A stretch of 5,415 nucleotides of DNA from Cytophagales bacterium. Lineage in GTDB: Bacteria; Bacteroidota; Bacteroidia; Cytophagales; Cyclobacteriaceae. Under the pieces are notes generated by a model, which was given only the letters and a program-made list of their open reading frames with translations, was not told the origin of the DNA and ran no database searches. This document shows positions 1 through 5,415 of the stretch, in pieces. The stretch lies in the NCBI GenBank assembly GCA_029262935.1, contig JAJCYK010000140.1, positions 1 to 5,415 on the forward strand. The letters are read 5' to 3'. The position numbers were made by a program, and so were the translations under genes. The stretch's first letter is position 1. Every line of letters starts with the position of its first letter.

Positions 1-425
1 TGAGCTAATACAAAGGCTCCATCACAAAGAGACATCACATATTGGGCTTGCCGTCCTGCTCTTTTTACAAAAGAAATCATGGCTTTGTTTTTGAGATCCG
101 TATCCATGCTGTGTTCCGCGCTGGCCACAATTAAGACATCAATTTCGGGCATTAAAGGGTCATCAAATTGATAATCTGGCTTAATTTTCAAACCTTCAAA
201 TGTGGTAATAATGTCTTTAGAGGAGGCTACCGTAAAGACCTCCATTCCGGGCGGTGCATGAAACAGAGTATGTTGTAATACATCAAAGGGTGCAATCACC
301 TCCGTATTATACACCCCATCCACCAACAAAAAACCCACCTGAAGTGGTCCTTCGTCCTTTTGCTGAGCGTAGCTGGGATTTGTTATCAACCAGAAGAGAA
401 CCAGTAAAACTTTAAATCTTTGCAT
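1..425 (-). CDS. Exported DJ-1/PfpI-family protein, 3' part missing (off left edge)
   Basis: The first 141 codons plus two bases are present, starting at the ATG at 425-423; the C-terminus lies outside the window. Residues 1-20 form a signal peptide: a basic start (MQRFK), a hydrophobic core (VLLVLFWLI) and a signal-peptidase-I-like site SYA|QQ, so the product is probably periplasmic. The mature part begins with a beta strand (VGFLLVDGVYNTE, about 30-42) followed by APFDVL, matching the isocyanide-hydratase/GATase1-like branch of the DJ-1/PfpI superfamily. Glu42 sits where family members carry the acidic residue that contacts the catalytic cysteine. Residues 131-141 (MSLCDGAFVLA) are the nucleophile elbow, with Cys134 as the likely reactive residue. 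The substrate is unknown: family members include hydratases, glyoxalases, chaperones and proteases. The gene lies 90 bp downstream of the LOG gene on the same strand. No Shine-Dalgarno sequence precedes the start. The family call is firm; the specific function is open. Confidence 0.85.
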   Translation of the reverse strand, partial: MQRFKVLLVLFWLITNPSYAQQKDEGPLQVGFLLVDGVYNTEVIAPFDVLQHTLFHAPPGMEVFTVASSKDIITTFEGLKIKPDYQFDDPLMPEIDVLIVASAEHSMDTDLKNKAMISFVKRAGRQAQYVMSLCDGAFVLA

Positions 426-515
426 TGTTATAGTGTTTTTTCCATCAATATCCCGCGTTCCGAAAAAGAAAACCCTTTACATTTCTAAGTCCAGGTTTAA
501 CAACCGTTTCCTATT
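426..515 (-). other. 90-bp gap between the LOG and DJ-1/PfpI genes
   Basis: On the minus strand this is the stretch between the LOG stop codon and the DJ-1/PfpI start. I see no TAnnTTTG box and no convincing hairpin followed by a T-run, so neither a separate promoter nor a terminator can be assigned. The only self-complementary stretch (GGTT TAAC AACC, 496-507) has a four-base-pair stem and is too weak to call. Cotranscription of the two genes is possible but not shown. Confidence 0.4.
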
Positions 516-1097
516 TTAGGTTTTGTCTATATCCAACCACTTTGGTACCGCTATAGGTTGATAATCAATCATTTGATCTAATAAATCATGGCAATCCGTG
601 CTATCTAGGATCATGTTTCGATTTTCTGGTTTTAGAAATCCCTCAGAGACCATGTGATCAAACAATTGTAGTAATTGATCATAATAACCTTTGGTATTGA
701 GGATTCCCACAGGAAATTGAATTAGGCCTAATTGTGTCCAAGTAAGAATCTCACATACTTCTTCCAAAGTTCCAAATCCTCCAGGTAACGCAATAAATCC
801 TTCAGCAAGCTCCGCCATTTTTTGCTTGCGCTGATGCATGCTGTCTACTGTTATCAATTCAGTTAGGTTTTGGTGACGTATTTCTTTTCTACTAAGAAAT
901 TTGGGAATCACCCCAATTACTTGACCTCCCTTTTTTAGTACAGCATCAGCCACAGCACCCATAATTCCTATAGCTGCCCCTCCATAAACTAGCGTAATAC
1001 CTTTTTCAGCTAAACGGCCCCCTAGCAAAGTGGCGCTCACTACATAATTGGTATCTTTACCAGCACTCGACCCACAAAACACACATATTCGCTTCAT
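516..1097 (-). CDS. LOG family protein (cytokinin riboside 5'-monophosphate phosphoribohydrolase-like, TIGR00730 type)
   Basis: This 193-aa cytosolic Rossmann-fold protein belongs to the LOG family, often misnamed lysine decarboxylase. Characterised members hydrolyse the N-glycosidic bond of nucleoside 5'-monophosphates, releasing the free base and ribose 5-phosphate. Visible motifs, in order: the N-terminal strand and turn ICVFCGSS (4-11), the glycine-rich YGGAAIGIMG (38-47), SMHQRKQKM (86-94), which holds the conserved Arg90-Lys91, and the hallmark PGGFGTLEE (105-113). Arg90 and Glu113 correspond to the residues regarded as catalytic in LOG enzymes. The length is typical of dimeric type-I LOG proteins and nothing is missing. 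The start is the only ATG that gives the canonical MKRICVFCGSS N-terminus; it has an A-rich leader and no Shine-Dalgarno sequence. It is transcribed divergently from the permease gene and lies upstream of the DJ-1/PfpI gene. In a non-plant-associated bacterium a role in nucleotide salvage or damage clearance is as likely as cytokinin production; that is inference. Confidence 0.93.
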   Translation of the reverse strand: MKRICVFCGSSAGKDTNYVVSATLLGGRLAEKGITLVYGGAAIGIMGAVADAVLKKGGQVIGVIPKFLSRKEIRHQNLTELITVDSMHQRKQKMAELAEGFIALPGGFGTLEEVCEILTWTQLGLIQFPVGILNTKGYYDQLLQLFDHMVSEGFLKPENRNMILDSTDCHDLLDQMIDYQPIAVPKWLDIDKT

Positions 1098-1122
1098 TTG
1101 ATTGAAATTGGTAGTTAGAATT

Positions 1123-1130
1123 GAAAGATA
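1123..1130 (-). promoter_or_regulatory. Candidate -7 promoter element of the LOG gene
   Basis: Read on the minus strand the site is TATCTTTC, seven of eight positions matching a TAnnTTTG box with the last G replaced by C. It ends 25 bp before the LOG start codon, similar to the glyS arrangement in this window (21 bp). I find no good TTG -33 element at the expected distance, so this is only a plausible candidate. Confidence 0.3.
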
Positions 1131-1175
1131 AATAATTAACTATTCATTGTGTAGGCTAGTAACACAAACTACAAC

Positions 1176-1192
1176 TCATTCATCATGAATGA
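1176..1192. promoter_or_regulatory. Perfect 17-bp palindrome, candidate operator
   Basis: TCATTCAT-C-ATGAATGA is an exact inverted repeat with 8-bp arms and a single central base. It lies in the intergenic region between the divergent LOG and permease genes. Length and symmetry fit a binding site for a dimeric helix-turn-helix regulator. It centres about 87 bp upstream of the LOG start codon and 144 bp upstream of the permease start codon. A further ATTCAT half-site occurs at 1142-1147. A transcriptional terminator is unlikely because there is almost no loop, no GC-rich stem and no T-tract. No regulator gene lies in the window, so the operator role is inferred. Confidence 0.4.
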
Positions 1193-1327
1193 AGGAGGTT
1201 TTAATTCTTTCCCAACAAATGAAATAAGAATAAACATTGATTGGAGTACTGAGTTAATTTAGTGACAAAAAAATTTATTAATTTGCCGGATCATTAAATA
1301 GCAAGACTGCTTCTTTATCACTTTTAA

Positions 1328-3535
1328 ATGAAAAAACTAGAACGAAGACTAAGCCTTGTTTCTGTGGTAGCCATCAGCATTGGGGGGATGCTTGGAAGTG
1401 GTATTTTCGTCTTACCTGGATTGGCTGCAGCTAAGACTGGCCCTTCTATATGGTTAGCCTATCTCATAGCAGGTCTATGTGTACTGCCGGCGGCCTTGTC
1501 CAAATCAGAATTAGCAACTGCCATGCCCACTTCAGGTGGAACTTATGTTTACATAGAGCGCACATTTGGTCCTCTATTCGGCACCATAGCGGGTTTCGGT
1601 CTCTGGCTTTCCTTACTTTTAAAAAGCGCTTTTGCCTTGATGGGGTTTGGTGCCTATCTCTACATCATTGCTCAAATTGATCTAAAAACCACCGCCTTGT
1701 CCTTCTTGGTGGTGATTATGATATTAAATGTAATAGGGGTTAAAAAGGTAGGCCAAGTACAAGTAGCGGTGGTCACTGTAAGCTTAATAGGACTTGTAAT
1801 GGTCCTATTGTTTGGGTTACCTAAAGTAGACAGTGCAAACTTGGAACCCGCTTTTACTCAGGGGGGCTATGGGTTGTTTGCCGCTTCTGCTTTCGTTTTT
1901 ATATCCTATGCTGGTGTAACCAAAGTAGCTGCTGTGGCGGAGGAGATCAAAAACCCCGGGAGAAACTTGCCATTGGCTATGATGACGGCTTTAGTAGTGG
2001 TAACCATTTTATATAGTTTGATAACCTTTACCTTGGTGGGAAACATTCCACTATCAGAACTCTCCTCAGATATTAGACCGATTTACACCCTATCAAAGTT
2101 GCTAGGAGGAAAGGTCGCCGGTTATATAGCTGCCGCGATCGGAGTAGTAACCTTAACCTCTATGGCCAACTCCGGAGTATTGGCCGGTTCCCGGTTTCCT
2201 TTTGCGATGAGTCGCGACAGGCTGTTACCCTCCTTCTTAAGTAGGGTGCATGAAAAGTATACCACTCCAGTTACTACTATTGTGCTTACTTGTGCTTTGA
2301 TGGGAGTGGCGATCGTCTTTTTAGACGTGGAACGTATAGCAAAACTGGCCAGTGCTTTTATGGTAATGATGTTTATTGCTGTAAACAGCTGCGTGATCGT
2401 CCTAAGAGAAACTTCTGTTCAATGGTACAAACCCACATATCGCTCTCCTTTGTATCCATTTATACAAATATTTGGTATTGCCTCTGGCCTTGTTCTATTG
2501 TTTTTCCTAGGTTATTTGGCGCTGCTAGGTATGATAATAATTGTCGTTGCCGGATATGTGGTATATTATACTTACGGGTCGTCCAGAGTGCAAAGAAGCG
2601 GTGTGTTAAAAGTATATGGGCACCGACCTGCCTCATTTCTATTATATAACCGCAAACGGGATGCTGGTAATCCGGACCGTAATCCTTCTGTAACCATACC
2701 CCAACCCCTTGGTGCTAATTTGGATGGCGTAATATCAGCCGAGGCCCAGGTGGTGGTCCCTCTTTTCGGGAATGAAAAATCGTCCGAAATTTTGGTGGAA
2801 ATGGGCGCCGCAATCGCCCCAAAGCAGAAAATTCAAGTGGTACATTTAAAAGAAGTTCCGGACCAAACGATCTTAGATGCCCTTCTAGTAGATAATGTAA
2901 CGGTAACCTCTTTAAATCGAAGAGTTGGTGCCATGGCTGATGAAAAAGATATCAACGTGGACTTCGATGCGGCGGTAACCCACGATTTGGTAGAGACTGT
3001 ACATCTAATAAGCACACAAACACACTGCGAATGGATGGTCATGGGTTGGGACGGTAGGTCAAATTATGGGTTGTTTGTACGCAATCCGATTGGCTGGTTG
3101 GTGACTAAGATAGATTGCAACTTTGCACTTTTTAAAGACAAAGGCGTCCGCTATATCAGAAAGATTATGGTGGCACTTAGACCGGGAAGGGAAAACCAAG
3201 AACTTATGCAGGTTTGTGATAATATAGCCCAATTTTATAAATCCAGCATTACCTTGGTAAGGGTTAGCCCACTTACTGATGGAGAAGGCGAGAAGCAAGA
3301 ACTGCAAAGACAATCTGAGCGGCTCATCGAAAGTTGTAAGTGCCCCGCTTCTTACATTATCCTTGAGGGCAAAGACCCAATAAAATCCATCGTGGAGGCT
3401 ACCGCCGGCTATGACCTGTTGATAACCGGCACACCAAAATCCGGTGACTGGCGCAACATATTATTAGGATCTGGTAGAGATAAGTTTGCTGAGAAGGCGG
3501 CTTGTTCGGTACTCCGACTTACTATGGATTCCTGA
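1328..3535 (+). CDS. APC-superfamily amino acid permease fused to two universal-stress-protein-like domains
   Basis: This 735-aa inner-membrane transporter has an N-terminal LeuT-fold APC domain (about 8-415) with roughly 12 hydrophobic segments. The unwound first helix carries GMLGSGIFVLPG (20-31), the substrate-binding signature of amino acid permeases. Another family motif, EEIKNPGRNLP (205-215), follows the sixth segment. Substrate is probably an amino acid or amine taken up by cation symport or exchange; this is not readable from sequence. After a charged linker (about 416-472) come two cytosolic USP-like domains, about 473-602 and 609-732. Their nucleotide motifs (GxxG-9x-G[S/T]) are degenerate: the first reads G573-G576-N586-P587, the second G701-K704-G714-S715. 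The early Asp usual in ATP-binding USPs is also absent from both (VVVPLFGN, 475-482; IMVALRPG, 613-620). An in-frame TAA lies directly before the ATG, which fixes the start; no Shine-Dalgarno sequence is present. The tail may regulate transport, as proposed for other APC transporters with USP-like domains. Family assignment is firm. Confidence 0.93.
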   Translation: MKKLERRLSLVSVVAISIGGMLGSGIFVLPGLAAAKTGPSIWLAYLIAGLCVLPAALSKSELATAMPTSGGTYVYIERTFGPLFGTIAGFGLWLSLLLKSAFALMGFGAYLYIIAQIDLKTTALSFLVVIMILNVIGVKKVGQVQVAVVTVSLIGLVMVLLFGLPKVDSANLEPAFTQGGYGLFAASAFVFISYAGVTKVAAVAEEIKNPGRNLPLAMMTALVVVTILYSLITFTLVGNIPLSELSSDIRPIYTLSKLLGGKVAGYIAAAIGVVTLTSMANSGVLAGSRFPFAMSRDRLLPSFLSRVHEKYTTPVTTIVLTCALMGVAIVFLDVERIAKLASAFMVMMFIAVNSCVIVLRETSVQWYKPTYRSPLYPFIQIFGIASGLVLLFFLGYLALLGMIIIVVAGYVVYYTYGSSRVQRSGVLKVYGHRPASFLLYNRKRDAGNPDRNPSVTIPQPLGANLDGVISAEAQVVVPLFGNEKSSEILVEMGAAIAPKQKIQVVHLKEVPDQTILDALLVDNVTVTSLNRRVGAMADEKDINVDFDAAVTHDLVETVHLISTQTHCEWMVMGWDGRSNYGLFVRNPIGWLVTKIDCNFALFKDKGVRYIRKIMVALRPGRENQELMQVCDNIAQFYKSSITLVRVSPLTDGEGEKQELQRQSERLIESCKCPASYIILEGKDPIKSIVEATAGYDLLITGTPKSGDWRNILLGSGRDKFAEKAACSVLRLTMDS

Positions 3536-3560
3536 CCGTTTAACTAATACCCCCATTTTA

Positions 3561-3590
3561 TTCGATAACATGCCAATTTCATTATCTTTG
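3561..3590 (+). promoter_or_regulatory. Bacteroidota-type promoter for glyS-dgt
   Basis: TATCTTTG at 3583-3590 matches the Bacteroidota -7 consensus TAnnTTTG exactly. An imperfect -33-like TTCG (consensus TTTG/TTG) lies at 3561-3564, 18 bp upstream. Transcription would start a few bases after 3590, giving a short leader of about 10-18 nt before the glyS ATG at 3612. The location in the 76-bp gap between permease and glyS supports an independent glyS transcription unit. The -7 box is the strong part of the call. Confidence 0.7.
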
Positions 3591-3611
3591 CAGCTCTAAT
3601 GTGACTAGAAA

Positions 3612-5153
3612 ATGAGCCAAGAGAATAATCTTTTGAAGAAAGTAATTTCGCATGCGAAAGAATACGGATTTGTATTTCCTTCCAGTGAAATTTATGACGG
3701 CCTAAGCGCTACTTACGATTACGGTCAGTATGGCGTGGAGTTGAAAAACCATTTAAAAAGATATTGGTGGGAGGCTATGGTACAGCTCAACCCAAATATT
3801 GTCGGGCTTGATGCGGCTATCTTTATGCATCCTACCACTTGGAAAGCGTCCGGTCATACCGACGCTTTTAATGACCCTTTGATAGACAACAAAGATTCTA
3901 AAAAACGATATCGCGCAGATGTATTAATAGAAGATCATATCGCCAAAATTGAAGGTAAGATTAATAAAGAGGTAGAAAAAGCGTCTAAACGCTTTGGGGA
4001 TGACTTTGATAAAACTCAGTTTCTTGCCACCAACCCCCGGGTGCTGCAAAATCAAGAAAAGATCACCAAGATCAATGAGAGATTAAAATCGTCCCTATCT
4101 TCAGGTGAGTTAACTGACCTTAAGTTACTAATTGAAGAATTAGGCATAGCGGATCCGGTAAGTGGCTCCAAAAACTGGACGGAAGTGCGGCAGTTCAACT
4201 TGATGTTTTCCACAGAATTGGGATCAGTTGCCGACGAATCCAATAAAATCTACCTTCGACCTGAGACCGCACAAGGCATATTCGTAAATTTTCTGAATGT
4301 TCAAAAAACGGGCCGCATGAGAATTCCTTTTGGAATCGCTCAAATCGGAAAAGCATTTAGGAATGAAATCATTGCCCGCCAATTTATATTTCGAATGAGG
4401 GAGTTTGAGCAAATGGAAATGCAATTCTTCGTAAAGCCGGGTGAGGAGTTGCAGTGGTATGACCAGTGGAAAGAGAAACGGATGCGTTGGCACCAAGCCT
4501 TGGGCCTTGGTGAAGAAAACTACAGGTTTCATGATCATTTAAATCTGGCTCATTATGCCAACGCCGCCTGTGATATTGAATTTCAATTTCCCATGGGGTT
4601 TAAAGAGTTAGAAGGTATTCATTCGCGGACAGACTTCGACCTTAAAGCACATGAACAACACAGTGGTAAAAAACTGCAATTTTACGATCCTCAGGAAGAA
4701 CAAAGTTACGTGCCTTTTGTTATTGAAACTTCCATTGGCCTCGACCGCTTGTTTTTGGCCCTGCTTGCTACAGCCTACAAAGAAGAAACGTTAGAGGACG
4801 GTAGTAATAGAACGGTATTAAGGCTCCCAGCACCATTAGCACCAATTAAAGCGGCCATCCTGCCCCTACTAAATAAGGATGATCTACCAGAAAAAGCACA
4901 GTCTATTTTGAATGATTTGCGTTTTGACTTTCTACTTCAATACGACGCAAAAGATGCTATTGGCCGTCGTTACCGGAGACAGGATGCCATTGGCACCCCA
5001 TTCTGTATTACTGTCGACCACCAAACTTTGGAAGATGAAACGGTTACCTTAAGACATCGTGACAGCATGAAACAGGATAGGGTAAACATAGAAACCCTAA
5101 AAGATACGTTAACCACTCATTGTTCTTTATCAAGTCTTTTGAGACAACTCTAA
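3612..5153 (+). CDS. glyS: Glycine--tRNA ligase, single-chain (alpha2) class II type
   Basis: This 513-aa cytosolic enzyme charges tRNA-Gly with glycine using ATP. It is the homodimeric, eukaryote/archaea-like GlyRS, not the alpha2beta2 GlyQ/GlyS enzyme of E. coli. The N-terminal catalytic core contains YDYGQYGVELKNHL (35-48, motif 1 region), KASGHTDAFNDPL (78-90), FNLMF (195-199) and RPETAQGIFVNF (216-227). Motif 2 follows, with FRNEI and RQFIFRMREFEQME (249-269), then GIHSRTDFDL (335-344) and motif 3 around IETSIGLDRL (371-380). A charged insertion (about 95-175) separates early core segments, as in related enzymes. Residues about 405-513 form the anticodon-binding domain, including DAIGRRYRRQDAIGTPFCITVD (448-469). 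All expected parts are present and the length is normal. The ATG follows a short A-rich leader (CTAGAAA) without a Shine-Dalgarno sequence. dgt begins three bases after the stop, so the two genes are probably cotranscribed. Confidence 0.97.
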   Translation: MSQENNLLKKVISHAKEYGFVFPSSEIYDGLSATYDYGQYGVELKNHLKRYWWEAMVQLNPNIVGLDAAIFMHPTTWKASGHTDAFNDPLIDNKDSKKRYRADVLIEDHIAKIEGKINKEVEKASKRFGDDFDKTQFLATNPRVLQNQEKITKINERLKSSLSSGELTDLKLLIEELGIADPVSGSKNWTEVRQFNLMFSTELGSVADESNKIYLRPETAQGIFVNFLNVQKTGRMRIPFGIAQIGKAFRNEIIARQFIFRMREFEQMEMQFFVKPGEELQWYDQWKEKRMRWHQALGLGEENYRFHDHLNLAHYANAACDIEFQFPMGFKELEGIHSRTDFDLKAHEQHSGKKLQFYDPQEEQSYVPFVIETSIGLDRLFLALLATAYKEETLEDGSNRTVLRLPAPLAPIKAAILPLLNKDDLPEKAQSILNDLRFDFLLQYDAKDAIGRRYRRQDAIGTPFCITVDHQTLEDETVTLRHRDSMKQDRVNIETLKDTLTTHCSLSSLLRQL

Positions 5154-5156
5154 TTT

Positions 5157-5415
5157 ATGGAATGGATCGAATTACTCTCAGGTAAAGATGTCCAGTCTGA
5201 AGGAACTCCTGATAGAAGTGCCTTTGAAAGAGACTTTGATCGCATTGTCTTTTCTCACCCTTTCAGAAGGCTTCAAGATAAAACCCAAGTATTCCCATTA
5301 CCGGAACAAGATTTTGTTCATACTCGCCTGACTCACAGTTTGGAGGTATCCAGTGTGGGCCGATCCTTGGGTAAGATTGTGGGGGAGGCCTTATTAAAAA
5401 GATATCGTGAATTGC
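5157..5415 (+). CDS. dgt: dGTPase-like dNTP triphosphohydrolase (HD superfamily), 3' part missing (off right edge)
   Basis: The first 86 codons plus one base are present; the rest lies beyond the window. The encoded family hydrolyses dGTP or other dNTPs to the deoxynucleoside and triphosphate in the cytosol, adjusting dNTP pools. Seen here are the family's N-terminal signature [20 protein letters not shown] (20-39), then [14 protein letters not shown] (40-53) and RLTHSLEV (57-64). His60 in RLTHS is expected to be the first metal ligand of the HD active site; the HD pair itself lies off the edge. The ATG starts three bases after the glyS stop (TAA TTT ATG), which indicates an operon. The segment immediately upstream is the glyS 3' end, so there is no room for a separate promoter except inside glyS. 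The subgroup (dGTP-specific or broad dNTPase) cannot be decided from this part. Confidence 0.93.
   Translation, partial: MEWIELLSGKDVQSEGTPDRSAFERDFDRIVFSHPFRRLQDKTQVFPLPEQDFVHTRLTHSLEVSSVGRSLGKIVGEALLKRYREL

Larger units (their letters stand above)
1098..1327. promoter_or_regulatory. Divergent intergenic region between the LOG and permease genes
   Basis: This AT-rich 230-bp region separates two divergent starts and should carry promoters for both. On the minus strand, TATCTTTC (1130-1123) resembles the Bacteroidota -7 element for the LOG gene. On the plus strand, TAATTTG (1279-1285) is a shortened near-match to TAnnTTTG, about 43 bp before the permease start, but it lacks a TTG element at a suitable distance. 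A perfect 17-bp palindrome lies at 1176-1192. A purine-rich AAGGAGG (1192-1198) looks like a Shine-Dalgarno sequence but has no properly spaced gene after it. Confidence 0.5.

Noticed and set aside
1192..1198. AAGGAGG, a strong Shine-Dalgarno-like sequence.
   Set aside because: The next ATG (1219) is about 20 bases away and gives ATG AAA TAA. Genes in this window do not use Shine-Dalgarno sites.
1185..1262. A 25-codon plus-strand open frame (MNEGGFNSF...) that starts inside the palindrome and contains AAGGAGG.
   Set aside because: It overlaps the candidate operator, has no ribosome-binding context, resembles nothing I recognise, and such short frames are expected by chance in a 230-bp gap.
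1265..1284. A-run and AAATT-TATT-AATTT self-complementarity before the permease.
   Set aside because: The five-base AT-only stem is expected by chance in AT-rich intergenic DNA and does not form a credible terminator or operator.
1450..1680. Open frame inside the permease gene on the plus strand in another register.
   Set aside because: It lies wholly within the well-supported permease coding region, and its translation is low-complexity and unrecognisable. The same holds for 2290-2649.
2833..3313. Two minus-strand open frames opposite the USP-like domains.
   Set aside because: They are antisense shadows of the permease reading frame with no family motif and no promoter or start context.
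3536..3582. Possible terminator between the permease and glyS.
   Set aside because: I find no inverted repeat with a GC-rich stem followed by a T-run; only the promoter element near its end can be supported.
4052..4538. Two overlapping minus-strand open frames opposite glyS.
   Set aside because: They lie antisense to conserved GlyRS core motifs, overlap each other and encode no recognisable domain.

Overview
The window looks like an ordinary chromosomal stretch of a Bacteroidota bacterium. This is inferred from three things seen in the sequence. No start codon has a convincing Shine-Dalgarno sequence. An excellent Bacteroidota-type -7 box (TATCTTTG, consensus TAnnTTTG) lies just upstream of glyS. 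The gene products (one-chain glycyl-tRNA synthetase, dNTPase of the Dgt family, permease with a universal-stress tail, exported DJ-1/PfpI protein) all fit this phylum. I cannot name a genus.

Layout. Positions 1-425 (minus) hold the N-terminal 141 codons of an exported DJ-1/PfpI-family protein that runs off the left edge. Upstream of it on the same strand is a complete LOG-family nucleotide phosphoribohydrolase (516-1097). A 230-bp divergent intergenic region (1098-1327) contains a perfect 17-bp palindrome and a weak promoter-like box for the LOG gene. On the plus strand follow a 735-aa APC-superfamily permease fused to two universal-stress-protein-like domains (1328-3535), a complete class II glycyl-tRNA synthetase (3612-5153), and, three bases after its stop, the first 86 codons of a dGTPase-like HD phosphohydrolase that runs off the right edge.

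How the genes relate. glyS and dgt almost certainly share a transcript from the promoter at about 3561-3590. The permease has its own upstream region and a 76-bp gap before glyS, so it is probably a separate unit. The LOG and DJ-1/PfpI genes are co-oriented with a 90-bp gap and may or may not be cotranscribed. No pathway joins all five genes; this reads as housekeeping and general metabolism.

I found no mobile element, CRISPR array, tRNA, rRNA or clear rho-independent terminator, and no undescribed multi-gene system. The most interesting points are the permease tail, whose two USP-like domains each lack a different part of the usual nucleotide-binding motif, and the palindrome between the divergent genes.
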